The notes beneath the pieces were generated by a model. The model was not told the DNA's origin. It ran no database searches and was given only the letters and a program-made list of their open reading frames with translations. The position numbers and the translations under genes are program-made. Below, one piece after another: positions 27,378 to 36,485 of a stretch of DNA of 64,000 nt (the first letter of the stretch is position 1; every line of letters begins with the position of its first letter). The stretch is from contig NZ_JADOBQ010000001.1 in NCBI RefSeq assembly GCF_015644665.1, positions 1,054,001-1,118,000 on the forward strand, read 5' to 3'. This stretch comes from Roseobacter sp. MH60115 (lineage in GTDB: Bacteria; Pseudomonadota; Alphaproteobacteria; Rhodobacterales; Rhodobacteraceae).

Positions 27378-28864
27378 AGTTCCTTGCGGGCGATGGCGGC
27401 GCTGAACTGCCGTTCCTGCTCGGCCCCCCAGGCCGCAACGGAGTATTTGCCGACCACGCGGCGCAGTTCCTTCATCCGGTCGCGCCGTTCCTTTTCCGGC
27501 ATCTCCAGCGCCTGCAGGATCGCCTGATCCATGGAGCGGTGGGAAAACGGATTGGTGATCACGGCGGAGTTCAATTCCACCGCTGCCCCGGCGAATTCCG
27601 ACAGCACAAGCACCCCGTCACCATCCGTGCGCGCGGCCACGAATTCCTTGCAGACGAGGTTCATGCCATCGACCAGCGGGGTGATCCAAGCCACATCCGC
27701 CGCCAGATAATATTTGATCAGATCGTCAAAGGGGATCGCCCGCGAGATCAGGGCAATCGGCTGCCAGTCGAGCGTGCCAAAGCGTCCGTTGATGCGCCCG
27801 GCGGTCTCCTCGATCCCGGTTTGGGTCAGCGCATAGGCCGACATATTGCGGTTCGCGCTGACCGAGACATGCATCAGTTTGACCTTGCCGCGCAGGTCGG
27901 GGTTGTCCGCCAGCACGCGCTCGAAGCTTTCCAGCTGATCGACGCCGCCCTTGGTGTAATCGGTGCGGCCCACGGAAAGGATCAGGCGGCGCTCTCCCTG
28001 TCCCTTGCGGATTTCCTTGGCATCCGCCTGTACTTGCGGGTCGGTGGCGCGCTCTTCGATGAAATCCACGGCGACCCCGACACTGGCAGAGCTGACCGCA
28101 ACCTGCCGCCCCTCGAAAGACAGCAGGGTCGGCGCCGAGCGTTCGCTGAGCGCGGTGCCGTCCGAAACGAGTTCTGCTGCCACCGTTTCCCGCTTCACAA
28201 CGTCCACGTCAAAGAGGCTGCGCGCGACCGAGACGAAATTCGCGGCATAGCGCGGGATGTGAAAGCCCACGATGTCGCACTCCAGCAGGCTTTTCACGAT
28301 TTCGCGCCGCCAGGGCAGCACATTGAACATATCCGCCGCCGGGAAGGGCGTGTGGTGGAAAAACGAGATGGTCACGTCGGAGCGCAGCTGCCGCAAATAC
28401 CCGGGCACGAGCCAGAGATTGTAGTCATGTATCCAGACCCGCGCGCCCTGCGCCGCCTCGCGCGCGGCGGCTTCGGCAAAGGCCCAGTTCACTTCGCGAA
28501 AGGTGGGCCAGTCCACGGGGTCGTAGTTAAATTTCTCCTTGAAGCTGTGCAGGATCGGCCAGAACGCCTCCTTGGAGGACACATGGTAGAAGCTGCTGAC
28601 CTGTTCGTGGGTCAGGGGCAGGCGCGACACGGAATAGGTGCCATGGGCATCGCTGATCTCCACCACCTTTTCAAAGTCGGGATTGGCCGGGTCGTCGGCC
28701 AGTTTCCAGGCGATCCAGGCGGCATGCTCTGCGGTGCCGAAAAAGCTCTTGAGCGTGGGGACAATACCATTTGGGCTCTTGTTTTCACGCAGAACCGTCT
28801 GGCCGTTTTCCTCCACTTCCTCATAGGGTTGGCGGTGGTAGACGATCACGAGATCAGACGGCAT
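27365..28864 (-). CDS. ggpS: glucosylglycerol-phosphate synthase (GT20)
   Basis: The 499-residue enzyme is a GT-B glycosyltransferase of family 20. It resembles cyanobacterial GgpS more than OtsA: the N terminus has [16 protein letters not shown] and [14 protein letters not shown], where trehalose-phosphate synthases have a glycine-rich NR...GGL start. [18 protein letters not shown], the DYTKG loop and [14 protein letters not shown] follow. It should make glucosylglycerol phosphate from ADP-glucose and glycerol 3-phosphate, for osmotic protection. It lies 3 bp downstream of a HAD phosphatase gene that could supply the second step. Trehalose-phosphate synthase is the alternative but less likely. 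Confidence 0.85.
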   Translation of the reverse strand: MPSDLVIVYHRQPYEEVEENGQTVLRENKSPNGIVPTLKSFFGTAEHAAWIAWKLADDPANPDFEKVVEISDAHGTYSVSRLPLTHEQVSSFYHVSSKEAFWPILHSFKEKFNYDPVDWPTFREVNWAFAEAAAREAAQGARVWIHDYNLWLVPGYLRQLRSDVTISFFHHTPFPAADMFNVLPWRREIVKSLLECDIVGFHIPRYAANFVSVARSLFDVDVVKRETVAAELVSDGTALSERSAPTLLSFEGRQVAVSSASVGVAVDFIEERATDPQVQADAKEIRKGQGERRLILSVGRTDYTKGGVDQLESFERVLADNPDLRGKVKLMHVSVSANRNMSAYALTQTGIEETAGRINGRFGTLDWQPIALISRAIPFDDLIKYYLAADVAWITPLVDGMNLVCKEFVAARTDGDGVLVLSEFAGAAVELNSAVITNPFSHRSMDQAILQALEMPEKERRDRMKELRRVVGKYSVAAWGAEQERQFSAAIARKELADA

Positions 28865-28867
28865 GGA

Positions 28868-29632
28868 TCAGACCCTTTCCGGGGTTGGGTGCAATTCGAA
28901 ATGAGCGATGGCCTCGAAGATGCCTGCGGTGCCAATACCCTCTGCGCGGTAGATATGGGCAGCGTCGGGCAGGGCGCTCAACAGCGGCGGTTCGGAGCCG
29001 CCCACGGCAACGGCGGGCGTACCCGCCACCAGCATGGACAGATCGTTCAGGGTATCGCCAGCGGCTAGCACTCGGGTTTGCGGGATGTTCAGATGATCGA
29101 GCAGACGCAGCAGAGAGGGGCCCTTGCTGACGCCTTGCGGCAGCACATCAAAGAACCGGTTGTCAGAAATCAGCACGTCAAAGCCCATTGCCTCGACCGT
29201 CGCGGTCGTGGTCGGGTCGAACTGATCCGGATCGTAGTCATAGCTCACGCGGTAACGGAAGTCGGTTGGTTGCAGCGTCAAACCCGGCGCGCTTTCAAGG
29301 GTCGATCTGACCTGATCGCCCCCATCCCGCCAGCGCTCGGCAATCTGCCTTTCCAGATCCGTGATCGGTGCGATGGTGCGATCCGGGGCCACATGCGCAA
29401 TTGTCGTGCCGACGTCGCCAATCACATATTCCGGCCAGGGCACTTCACCGCTGCCGCAAAGCTGGTGAATGAACGCCGGGTCGCGTCCACTGACAAACAC
29501 AAGCCCGACAGAGCTACGATGCGCCTCGATCCAGTCGTAGAGGGCCTGCCGGTCCGCCGCACTGCCACCGAGAAAGGTCCCATCCAGGTCGGTGGCCAGC
29601 ACAAACTGCCGCTCGGAAAGGGGGTTGCTCAC
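28868..29632 (-). CDS. HAD-IIB phosphatase, probable glucosylglycerol-phosphate phosphatase
   Basis: The 254-residue protein is a Cof/sucrose-phosphatase-type HAD hydrolase. Motif I is TDLDGTFLGG with nucleophile and acid aspartates, motif II is VFVSGR, motif III has the lysine in QGVSKGPSLLRLL, and motif IV is AAGDTLNDLSML. It is cytosolic. The gene leads ggpS by 3 bp. In some heterotrophic bacteria a phosphatase domain is fused to GgpS, so the adjacency supports dephosphorylation of glucosylglycerol phosphate. Sucrose- or trehalose-phosphate phosphatase would be alternatives by family alone. Confidence 0.78.
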   Translation of the reverse strand: MSNPLSERQFVLATDLDGTFLGGSAADRQALYDWIEAHRSSVGLVFVSGRDPAFIHQLCGSGEVPWPEYVIGDVGTTIAHVAPDRTIAPITDLERQIAERWRDGGDQVRSTLESAPGLTLQPTDFRYRVSYDYDPDQFDPTTTATVEAMGFDVLISDNRFFDVLPQGVSKGPSLLRLLDHLNIPQTRVLAAGDTLNDLSMLVAGTPAVAVGGSEPPLLSALPDAAHIYRAEGIGTAGIFEAIAHFELHPTPERV

Positions 29633-30360
29633 GGCGTGTCTCCTCGCGGTGTTGACTGTGAGAGACCGGCGTGTTGGCGATTTTCGGGGAGCATGTTGCG
29701 GAACTCGCCGCTGACAATCACCTTCGGGGTCTTGGTCTCAAGGGCTGGCCGGCGACACGCTTTAGACGGGTATTCGCCTGTCAAAGCAATCCGTCGCACC
29801 ATTTTTTTTGACATCTGAAATAGCATCACCCTGTCAGGTAACGGGATTGTGCCCAGCTTCAACCCTATGATCCGTTTACGACATTCACGTGACGGGATTT
29901 TTGGCAAAACGCTTAAAAAAGGGGCGGAATCGCTGGATTCGGACTGTCGAGTTTTCCCCGAACTGGCAAGATACGGGACGGAATAACCTGACATCCAGCT
30001 TTAATGGCGGAGATTAACCAATTGATTTAATGAAATACGATGCACCTGCACTTGGGTGAGTGAAAGACCTCGGTGCGCTACGTGCGCAAGGTCCTGAAAA
30101 TCTCCGACCTGAAACAGATCAGATGTCGTTTTCAGGACTTTGAATCCACCATCGACACCGCCCGTCTCCGGCGGTTTGCCCGAAGCGCATTGCGTGGATG
30201 GAAAATCCCTCGGGCTTTCCTGCTCAAACGCCCCGCTTATGCCCTGTCCATTTGCAGAGCGCAGTCTATTTCCGCTAAAACGGAAGAAAGAGGTGAGTCC
30301 GCCTATCCACCACATGCTGCCGCGGTGGGGTGATATGGACGGGCCGATCAGGGGGAAATT
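29633..30360. other. 728-bp intergenic region, no supported gene
   Basis: This AT-richer stretch between the divergent HAD/ggpS and tamAB operons has only short open frames without ribosome sites or recognisable protein. It holds the hairpin at 30091-30138, an isolated TTGACA at 29808-29813 without a convincing -10, and an A/T run at 29801-29809. Promoters for both operons must lie here. Confidence 0.6.
30091..30138. repeat. 10-bp inverted repeat with 28-bp spacer
   Basis: GTCCTGAAAA at 30091-30100 and TTTTCAGGAC at 30129-30138 are perfect inverted copies. The spacer carries a third related GACCTGAAA. It could be a folded RNA element or a paired operator; nothing identifies its ligand. Confidence 0.45.
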
Positions 30361-32178
30361 GTGCAGGTAACCATTATGGGCAGGGGGCTGCCGGGTCGTG
30401 GTCTTGTCAGCGCCATCAGTCTGGCCGCGCTTTTGGCGCAGCCCGCGATGGCGCTGGATGTGACCTTGCAGGGCGCGTTGAGCGACGATCTGCGCAGTGA
30501 TCTCGAAGGCGGCTCGCTGCTGATCGAACAGGAGCTGTCAGAGGCAGACGTCTCCCCACAGGAAATCGTATCCATCGCGCAGGCGGATTACCAACGTCTG
30601 CTCGCCGTCCTCTACGACTACGGGTATTACGGCGCGGTTATTCGCATCACCCTGGATGGGCGCGAGGCATCCACGATCAAATCCGTTGCTCCGCCGCCCA
30701 GCGTGTCGCGGGCGGAAATTGACATCACGCCCGGCACGGCATTCCGGTTTGGCAGGGCCGAGATCGGGCCGTTGGCCCCGGACACGACGCTGCCGGATGG
30801 GTTTCGGTCCGGTGAAACCGCACGGCTGAGCCTGTTGCGCGATGCCGCCAGTGCCGCCACGGATGGTTGGCGCGATGTGGGCCATGCCAAGGCGGAGCTT
30901 CAAAGCCAGCGTGTCACGGCACGGCACAACGACGGCACGCTGAACGCGACGCTGCGTGTCGACCCGGGGCCCAAGCTGCGCTTTGGGGCATTGAGCGTGC
31001 GGGGCAATCAGGCCGTGCGCACCGAACGCATTGTCGAAATCGCGGGCCTGCCCGTGGGCACCACCTATTCGCCCCAGGAATTGCAACAGGCTGCGGCCCG
31101 CCTGCGGCGCACCGGCACCTTCAGTTCGGTTGCCATGATCGAGGCGCAGGAGCCCGGGCCGGGCGATACCCTGGCGATCACCGCGCGTGTGGCCGAAGAG
31201 AAACCACGGCGGTTCGGCTTTGGTGGTGAAATCTCGACTGTGGAAGGGTTGTCCGTCAGCACGTTCTGGATGCACCGCAACCTCTTTGGTGGCGCGGAGC
31301 GGCTGCGTCTGGATGCGGAGATCGAGGGGATCGGCGGCGATACCGGCGGGACGGACTTCCTGGCGCGTGCGCTTTATCAGCGCCCGGCGACCTTCAATGA
31401 GGATACCGGGCTCTACATACTTGGTGAGATTGAACAGCAGGACGAGATCAACTTTTTCTCGCGGCAGGGCACCATCGGCGCGGGGATCGAACGGATTGCA
31501 TCGGATCAGCGCAGCTACCGCTTCGGGCTGGCGGTCCGGCGCGCGACCACCCGCGACGCTTTTGGCGAAAACGACTACACGCTGCTTCTGGCACCTACTG
31601 GCGCGACCTTCGATTACCGCGATCGGACCCTGGATGCCCGGCGCGGTTATTTTCTGGACGCGGAGGTGACCCCGTTTCTGGCCGCCTCCGGCGCGGACAA
31701 CGGGCTGCTGACCAAGCTCGATCTGCGTGGGTACCGGACATTCGGTGAGGTGCGTCCCACAACCATTGCCCTGCGCGGACAGCTTGGGTCGCTGATCGGG
31801 CCTGCGCTCTCCGTGGCACCGGCTGATTTCCTGTTCTATTCCGGCGGCAGTGACACGGTGCGCGGACATGAATACCAGTCGCTTGGCGTCGATTTGGGCG
31901 GAGGTCAGACGGTCGGGGGCCGGTCCTTCCTTGGGTTGTCCGCCGAGATACGCATGCGGACGTCCGGCAATCTGGGCTATGTCGGATTTCTGGACGCGGG
32001 CTATATCGGGGAGGAGGTCTTTCCCGACGGATCGGGCGAATGGCACAGTGGCGCCGGGGTGGGCCTGCGATATGCCACGCCCATCGGGCCCATCCGTCTC
32101 GACCTGGCGGTGCCCACATCGGGCGACGACGACGGGTCATCGTTTCAGGTCTACATTGGCATAGGGCAGGCATTCTGA
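30361..32178 (+). CDS. tamA: translocation and assembly module outer-membrane protein TamA
   Basis: The 605-residue protein is an Omp85-family barrel. A signal peptide (to about residue 32, AQPAMA) is followed by three POTRA domains (about 32-270; the last begins RFGALSVRGNQAV) and a 16-strand barrel (about 290-605) with the R-G-H motif in VRGHEYQSLG. It inserts or exports outer-membrane proteins together with TamB. The GTG at 30361 follows GGGGGA; an ATG at 30376 would also keep the signal peptide. The stop overlaps the tamB start by one base. Confidence 0.92.
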   Translation: MQVTIMGRGLPGRGLVSAISLAALLAQPAMALDVTLQGALSDDLRSDLEGGSLLIEQELSEADVSPQEIVSIAQADYQRLLAVLYDYGYYGAVIRITLDGREASTIKSVAPPPSVSRAEIDITPGTAFRFGRAEIGPLAPDTTLPDGFRSGETARLSLLRDAASAATDGWRDVGHAKAELQSQRVTARHNDGTLNATLRVDPGPKLRFGALSVRGNQAVRTERIVEIAGLPVGTTYSPQELQQAAARLRRTGTFSSVAMIEAQEPGPGDTLAITARVAEEKPRRFGFGGEISTVEGLSVSTFWMHRNLFGGAERLRLDAEIEGIGGDTGGTDFLARALYQRPATFNEDTGLYILGEIEQQDEINFFSRQGTIGAGIERIASDQRSYRFGLAVRRATTRDAFGENDYTLLLAPTGATFDYRDRTLDARRGYFLDAEVTPFLAASGADNGLLTKLDLRGYRTFGEVRPTTIALRGQLGSLIGPALSVAPADFLFYSGGSDTVRGHEYQSLGVDLGGGQTVGGRSFLGLSAEIRMRTSGNLGYVGFLDAGYIGEEVFPDGSGEWHSGAGVGLRYATPIGPIRLDLAVPTSGDDDGSSFQVYIGIGQAF

Positions 32179-35100
32179 TGCGGGTTTGGGTGAAAATACT
32201 GGCCGTTATCGCGCTGCTCTGGGGCGTTACCCATGCGCAGGCGCAGAGCGATGAGGATGACGGCGGCTTTCTGACCCGCACGATCGAAGACCTGCTCTCA
32301 GGCGCGGGGCGCGAGGTCAACATCGAAGGCTTTGCCGGGGCGCTGAGCTCCGAGGCATCGTTTGACCGCATGACCATTGCCGATGACCAGGGCATCTGGC
32401 TGACACTCGAAGACGTGAAGCTGAACTGGAGCAGGCTGGCCCTGCTGCGCGGACGGCTCGAAGTGGACAACCTGAGCGCTGCTGTGCTTGATCTGCCGCG
32501 CCTGCCGGAGGTCGAGGAAACAACGGAGGTGCCCGCTGCTGAAGCCACGGAATTTGCGCTGCCAGACCTGCCGGTGTCGGTGAACATCCAGCAGTTCGAA
32601 GTCTCCCGCATCGCCCTGGGGGAACCGGTTCTGGGTGCCGCCGCTGTTCTGGACGTGAAGGCCAGCGCGCGGCTGGATGACGAGGGGGCCTTTGTCGATC
32701 TGACGGCAAACCGGGTGGACAATACGGCGGGCACCTATGTGGTGCAGGGCAGTTTTGCGCGGGAGACGTCAGAGATTTCGGTGCAGATGGAACTGGACGA
32801 AGCCGCGGGCGGGCTGGTCGGGCGGGTGATGAACCTGCCGGGCCAACCCTCTATCGATCTGACCGTGGCGGGCACCGGACCGCTGGATGATTTCACAGCG
32901 GATATCGCGCTGGCCACCGACGGGCAGGACCGTGTCGCGGGGCAGGTGGTGTTGAGCACGCTGCCCGTGGCGGTCGAGGGCGCTGTGCCTGATCGCCGCG
33001 TGCGGGCTAACCTTGGCGGCGATATCACCGCCCTGGTTGCACCGGAGTCGCGGGATTTCTTCGGCACTGACGTTCAGATCGCGGCGGTTGCGGTTTTGGC
33101 CGCTGATGGCGCCGTTGATGTCTCGGAATTCAGCCTTGATGCGCAGTCTGCACAGTTGAGTGGCGCGGTGCGGCTCAACAGTGAGGCCTGGCCGGTGTTC
33201 ATTGACATCAATGGACAGATCGCGCGGTCCGATCAGCGACCCGTTGTCTTGCCCGGATCGGATGTGGAAACCACGGTGCAGGCTGTGACGCTGAGCGTGG
33301 ATTTTGACGCTGCGGATGGCGATGCGTTTCGCGGTGTTTTCGACATCGTGGACCTTGATCGCCAGGACGTCCGTTTCGCCGAGGCCGCATTGGTGCTCGA
33401 CGGGACGCTGGAAAGTGCCGCGGGCACGGTTGGTCGTTTTCTGGGCGATCTTGATCTGACGACGGAAGGGCTGGAATTGTCCGATCCGCAGGCTGCACAG
33501 GCGTTGGGGCAGGACCTGCAGGGCAAGGCCAATATCGACTATGTCGAAGGCCAGCCAATCCGGATTACCGGTCTGGAGCTTACGGGCGAAGACTATGGCT
33601 TGATGGGGGATGTCATCATCGACGGGCTGGCGGGCGGCTTCCCGACCGAACTGGACCTGAGCGTGCGGGCCGAAGAGCTGGCGCGTTTTGCCGGGATTTC
33701 CGGTCAACCTCTGACGGGCGGCGCGCAGCTGGACATTCAAGGGAACGTCACCCCGCTCAGCAGCATGTTTGACCTCGCTATCCAGGGCACAACCAACGAT
33801 CTGACGGTGGGCATTCCGCAGGCGGATGCGGTGCTGGCGGGCGAAACGGCGCTGACCCTGCAGGCGCGGCGCGATGTGTCGGGGACCTTCGTGCAGGATC
33901 TGATCCTGCGCAATGCCGCGCTCGACGTGGCGGGTGATTTCGAGCTGCGCACGGATGACAGTGTCGTCTCCGCCCGCGCGACCCTGCGTGATATCGCAGT
34001 GGTGCTGCCGCAATATCAGGGGCCGGTGAGCGTGGTGGCCGACGCCACGCAGGACAGCCTCGGCTGGCAGGTCGATCTGACCGCGGATGCGCCCTATGAC
34101 AGCGCGCTCAGCGTCAAGGGACGCGCCACCGGGCCGCAAACCGATGTGGTCTTTGATCTCTCCGTACCTGAGGTCAAGCCGCTGGTGCCCACTGTGCAGG
34201 GGCCGCTTCAAGCCACCGGACGCATCTGGCTGACCGAGCAGGGCTATAACGTGGATGTGGACGCGGGCGGGCCCTACCAATCGGATGTCAGCGTCGCGGG
34301 GCTCGCCACCGGACCCGATGCCGCCGTCACCTTCTCCGCAGCACTCCCGGACATTAGCGTTTTTGTCCCCAACATCCGGGGCCCATTCTCCATTGCGGGG
34401 GATGCAAATCGGGCCACTGGCGGGTGGCAGATCGATACGGTTGCGCAAGGACCCGCCGGGACGGATGCCACGATCGCGGGGCTTGTGCGGGAGGACGGGA
34501 CACTTGACCTTGACGTCGCAGGCGCGCTGCCGTTGGGGCTGTCCGAGCCGTTTCTGGCCCCCCGCAGCCTTCAGGGGCAGGCCCGATTTGATCTGGCCGT
34601 GCAGGGGCCACCGGCGCTTGGCTCCGTCTCGGGGCGCATTACCACGGATGGTGCCACCTTTGCCGCGCCCAATCTGCGGCTTGCGCTGACCGATCTCGAC
34701 ACAACGCTGGATCTGAACGGGGGGGCGCTGCGCATCGATGCACAAAGCGCGGTCGAAGGCGGCGGGGGCGTGACGGCGTCAGGCACGCTGAACCTGACCA
34801 GCCTCTCCTCCGATCTGCAGGTGGCGCTGAACGGTGTCGGTTTTGCCGATCCGCGCCTCTTCTCGACCGTTCTGGATGGTGCGATTTCCGTTACGGGGCC
34901 GCTGACCGGCGGGGCCCGGATCGCGGGGGAAATCAACGTCGGCGAAACCCTCGTGACGGTGCCATCGTCGGGGTTGACCAGCATCGGCGAAATACCCGAC
35001 ATCACCCATGTGGGCGCGCCCGCGGCAGTGACCCGGACACGCCGCCGCGCGGATGTGATCCCGGAGCCGCAGGCCTCGGGCGCGTCCGGTGGCGCCGCCT

Positions 35101-35789
35101 ACCGCCTTGGTATTCAGATCAACGCGCCGCGCAGGATTTTTGTGCGCGGACGCGGGATCGATGCGGAACTGGGCGGCGGGCTGGAGATCACCGGCACCAC
35201 GGCGCGGGTGATCTCTGCCGGTCAGTTCGACCTGGTGCGCGGGCGGCTCGATATTCTGGGCAAGCGGTTTGATCTGGTTGAAGGGTCGATCCAGTTTCAG
35301 GGGAATCTGGTGCCCTACATACGTTTCGTGACCTCCTCGAGTACCGAAACCGGCAGCGCCGGGATCGTGCTCGACGGCCCTGCGACAACGCCCGACGTGT
35401 CCTTCATCTCAACCCCTGATGCGCCACAGGATCAGGTGCTGGCGCAACTGCTTTTCGGACGCAATATCGATGAAATCTCGGCCTTTCAGGCGCTGCAACT
35501 GGCGAATGCGGTGGCCGAACTGGCCGGGCGTCAGGGGTCCGATGTCATCGGCAATCTCAGAGAGGGCTTTGGCCTCGACGACTTCGACGTGACCACCACC
35601 GATGACGGCGAGGCCGCGGTGCGCGCGGGTAAATACATCTCCGATAACATCTATACGGATGTGACCACGGGTGGCGGAGAGACGGAATTGTCGATCAATC
35701 TGGATGTGACGGAATCGCTGACCGCCAAGGGCACGCTGGAACAGGACGGCAATACCGCCCTCGGTATCTTCTTTGAGCGGGATTATTGA
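32178..35789 (+). CDS. tamB: translocation and assembly module inner-membrane protein TamB
   Basis: The 1203-residue protein has an N-terminal hydrophobic anchor (MRVWVKILAVIALLWGVTHA) and a very long beta-taco body of repeated strands. It ends in the DUF490 domain (about 850-1203) with RGRGIDAELGGGLEITG and FGRNIDEISAFQALQLANA. It spans the periplasm and works with TamA or in lipid transport to the outer membrane. The ATG at 32178 overlaps the tamA stop; the frame is open upstream but inside tamA. The last 7 bp overlap the convergent flavin reductase gene. Confidence 0.93.
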   Translation: MRVWVKILAVIALLWGVTHAQAQSDEDDGGFLTRTIEDLLSGAGREVNIEGFAGALSSEASFDRMTIADDQGIWLTLEDVKLNWSRLALLRGRLEVDNLSAAVLDLPRLPEVEETTEVPAAEATEFALPDLPVSVNIQQFEVSRIALGEPVLGAAAVLDVKASARLDDEGAFVDLTANRVDNTAGTYVVQGSFARETSEISVQMELDEAAGGLVGRVMNLPGQPSIDLTVAGTGPLDDFTADIALATDGQDRVAGQVVLSTLPVAVEGAVPDRRVRANLGGDITALVAPESRDFFGTDVQIAAVAVLAADGAVDVSEFSLDAQSAQLSGAVRLNSEAWPVFIDINGQIARSDQRPVVLPGSDVETTVQAVTLSVDFDAADGDAFRGVFDIVDLDRQDVRFAEAALVLDGTLESAAGTVGRFLGDLDLTTEGLELSDPQAAQALGQDLQGKANIDYVEGQPIRITGLELTGEDYGLMGDVIIDGLAGGFPTELDLSVRAEELARFAGISGQPLTGGAQLDIQGNVTPLSSMFDLAIQGTTNDLTVGIPQADAVLAGETALTLQARRDVSGTFVQDLILRNAALDVAGDFELRTDDSVVSARATLRDIAVVLPQYQGPVSVVADATQDSLGWQVDLTADAPYDSALSVKGRATGPQTDVVFDLSVPEVKPLVPTVQGPLQATGRIWLTEQGYNVDVDAGGPYQSDVSVAGLATGPDAAVTFSAALPDISVFVPNIRGPFSIAGDANRATGGWQIDTVAQGPAGTDATIAGLVREDGTLDLDVAGALPLGLSEPFLAPRSLQGQARFDLAVQGPPALGSVSGRITTDGATFAAPNLRLALTDLDTTLDLNGGALRIDAQSAVEGGGGVTASGTLNLTSLSSDLQVALNGVGFADPRLFSTVLDGAISVTGPLTGGARIAGEINVGETLVTVPSSGLTSIGEIPDITHVGAPAAVTRTRRRADVIPEPQASGASGGAAYRLGIQINAPRRIFVRGRGIDAELGGGLEITGTTARVISAGQFDLVRGRLDILGKRFDLVEGSIQFQGNLVPYIRFVTSSSTETGSAGIVLDGPATTPDVSFISTPDAPQDQVLAQLLFGRNIDEISAFQALQLANAVAELAGRQGSDVIGNLREGFGLDDFDVTTTDDGEAAVRAGKYISDNIYTDVTTGGGETELSINLDVTESLTAKGTLEQDGNTALGIFFERDY

Positions 35790-36310
35790 TCGGCGGCGGC
35801 GGCATCCGGTGTGAACTGGCCAAAGCGGCCCCGATCAAACAGCAGCCCGGGCGCCTCTGACATGCCCTGCGCCACATGGCGCACTTCGCCCAGGATCAGC
35901 GAGTGATCGCCCGCCGGGTGCACCGCGTGGGTGGTGCAGAAAAACGCGGCAAGACATCCGGCGAGATGCGGGGTGTCCAGCGGGCCTGCCTCCCATGCCA
36001 GTGTTTTGAACCCGTCCCCGCTGGTTGCGAAGTGCCGCGCGAGGTCGAGTTGATCGGCCCCCAGAACGTGGATGCAAAAGCTTTCCGCCCCGGCGAAGGC
36101 GTCGTGGCGGCGCGATGATACCGCAGGCGACCACAGCACCAGGGGCGGGGTCAGCGACACGGAGGAAAAGGAATTCGCTGTCATCCCAAGCGGTCCCGTG
36201 GGCGTCTGCGTGGTGATCACGGTGACACCGGTGCCGTAACAGCCAAACGCGCGCCGCAGGTCTGGCAGGCGATCAGGGTCAGGCGAAAAGAGCGCCGTGT
36301 CAGCGGACAT
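35783..36310 (-). CDS. flavin reductase family protein (FMN-binding split barrel)
   Basis: With the ATG at 36310 the protein has 175 residues, the same length as its paralog at 956-1483. It shares the core GTGVTVITTQTPTGPLGMTA followed by NSFSSVS, PPLVLWSP and GDHSLILGEV. It should reduce FMN or FAD, or use it as cofactor. A TTG at 36340 would add ten residues; no strong ribosome site decides. It is convergent with tamB (7-bp overlap) and lies downstream of acs on the same strand. It may supply reduced flavin to an oxygenase encoded elsewhere. Confidence 0.85.
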   Translation of the reverse strand: MSADTALFSPDPDRLPDLRRAFGCYGTGVTVITTQTPTGPLGMTANSFSSVSLTPPLVLWSPAVSSRRHDAFAGAESFCIHVLGADQLDLARHFATSGDGFKTLAWEAGPLDTPHLAGCLAAFFCTTHAVHPAGDHSLILGEVRHVAQGMSEAPGLLFDRGRFGQFTPDAAAADQ

Positions 36311-36485
36311 TCCGGCGTCCGCTGGCCTTGCCTGGTTCAAAATGGATCATCGCACCTCGCCGGGTCAGTCTTGTAACGCCATGTATGGCATGAACCGCGC
36401 AGGGCAAGGCCCTTGGCGGGACCTACCCGCACGGGAACAGGCTGGCACACATGGCACCGGCCCGCTCGCTCCAATAGCCTCGGCC

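Noticed and set aside
29808-29813. TTGACA as a promoter -35
   Set aside because: No plausible -10 follows at 16-18 bp and the nearest gene on that strand starts 550 bp away.
29629-29994. A 121-codon minus-strand frame upstream of the HAD gene
   Set aside because: It has no ribosome site, no domain and mixed composition, and lies in probable promoter DNA.
32769-34745. A 658-codon open frame on the minus strand
   Set aside because: It is antisense to tamB and has shadow composition.
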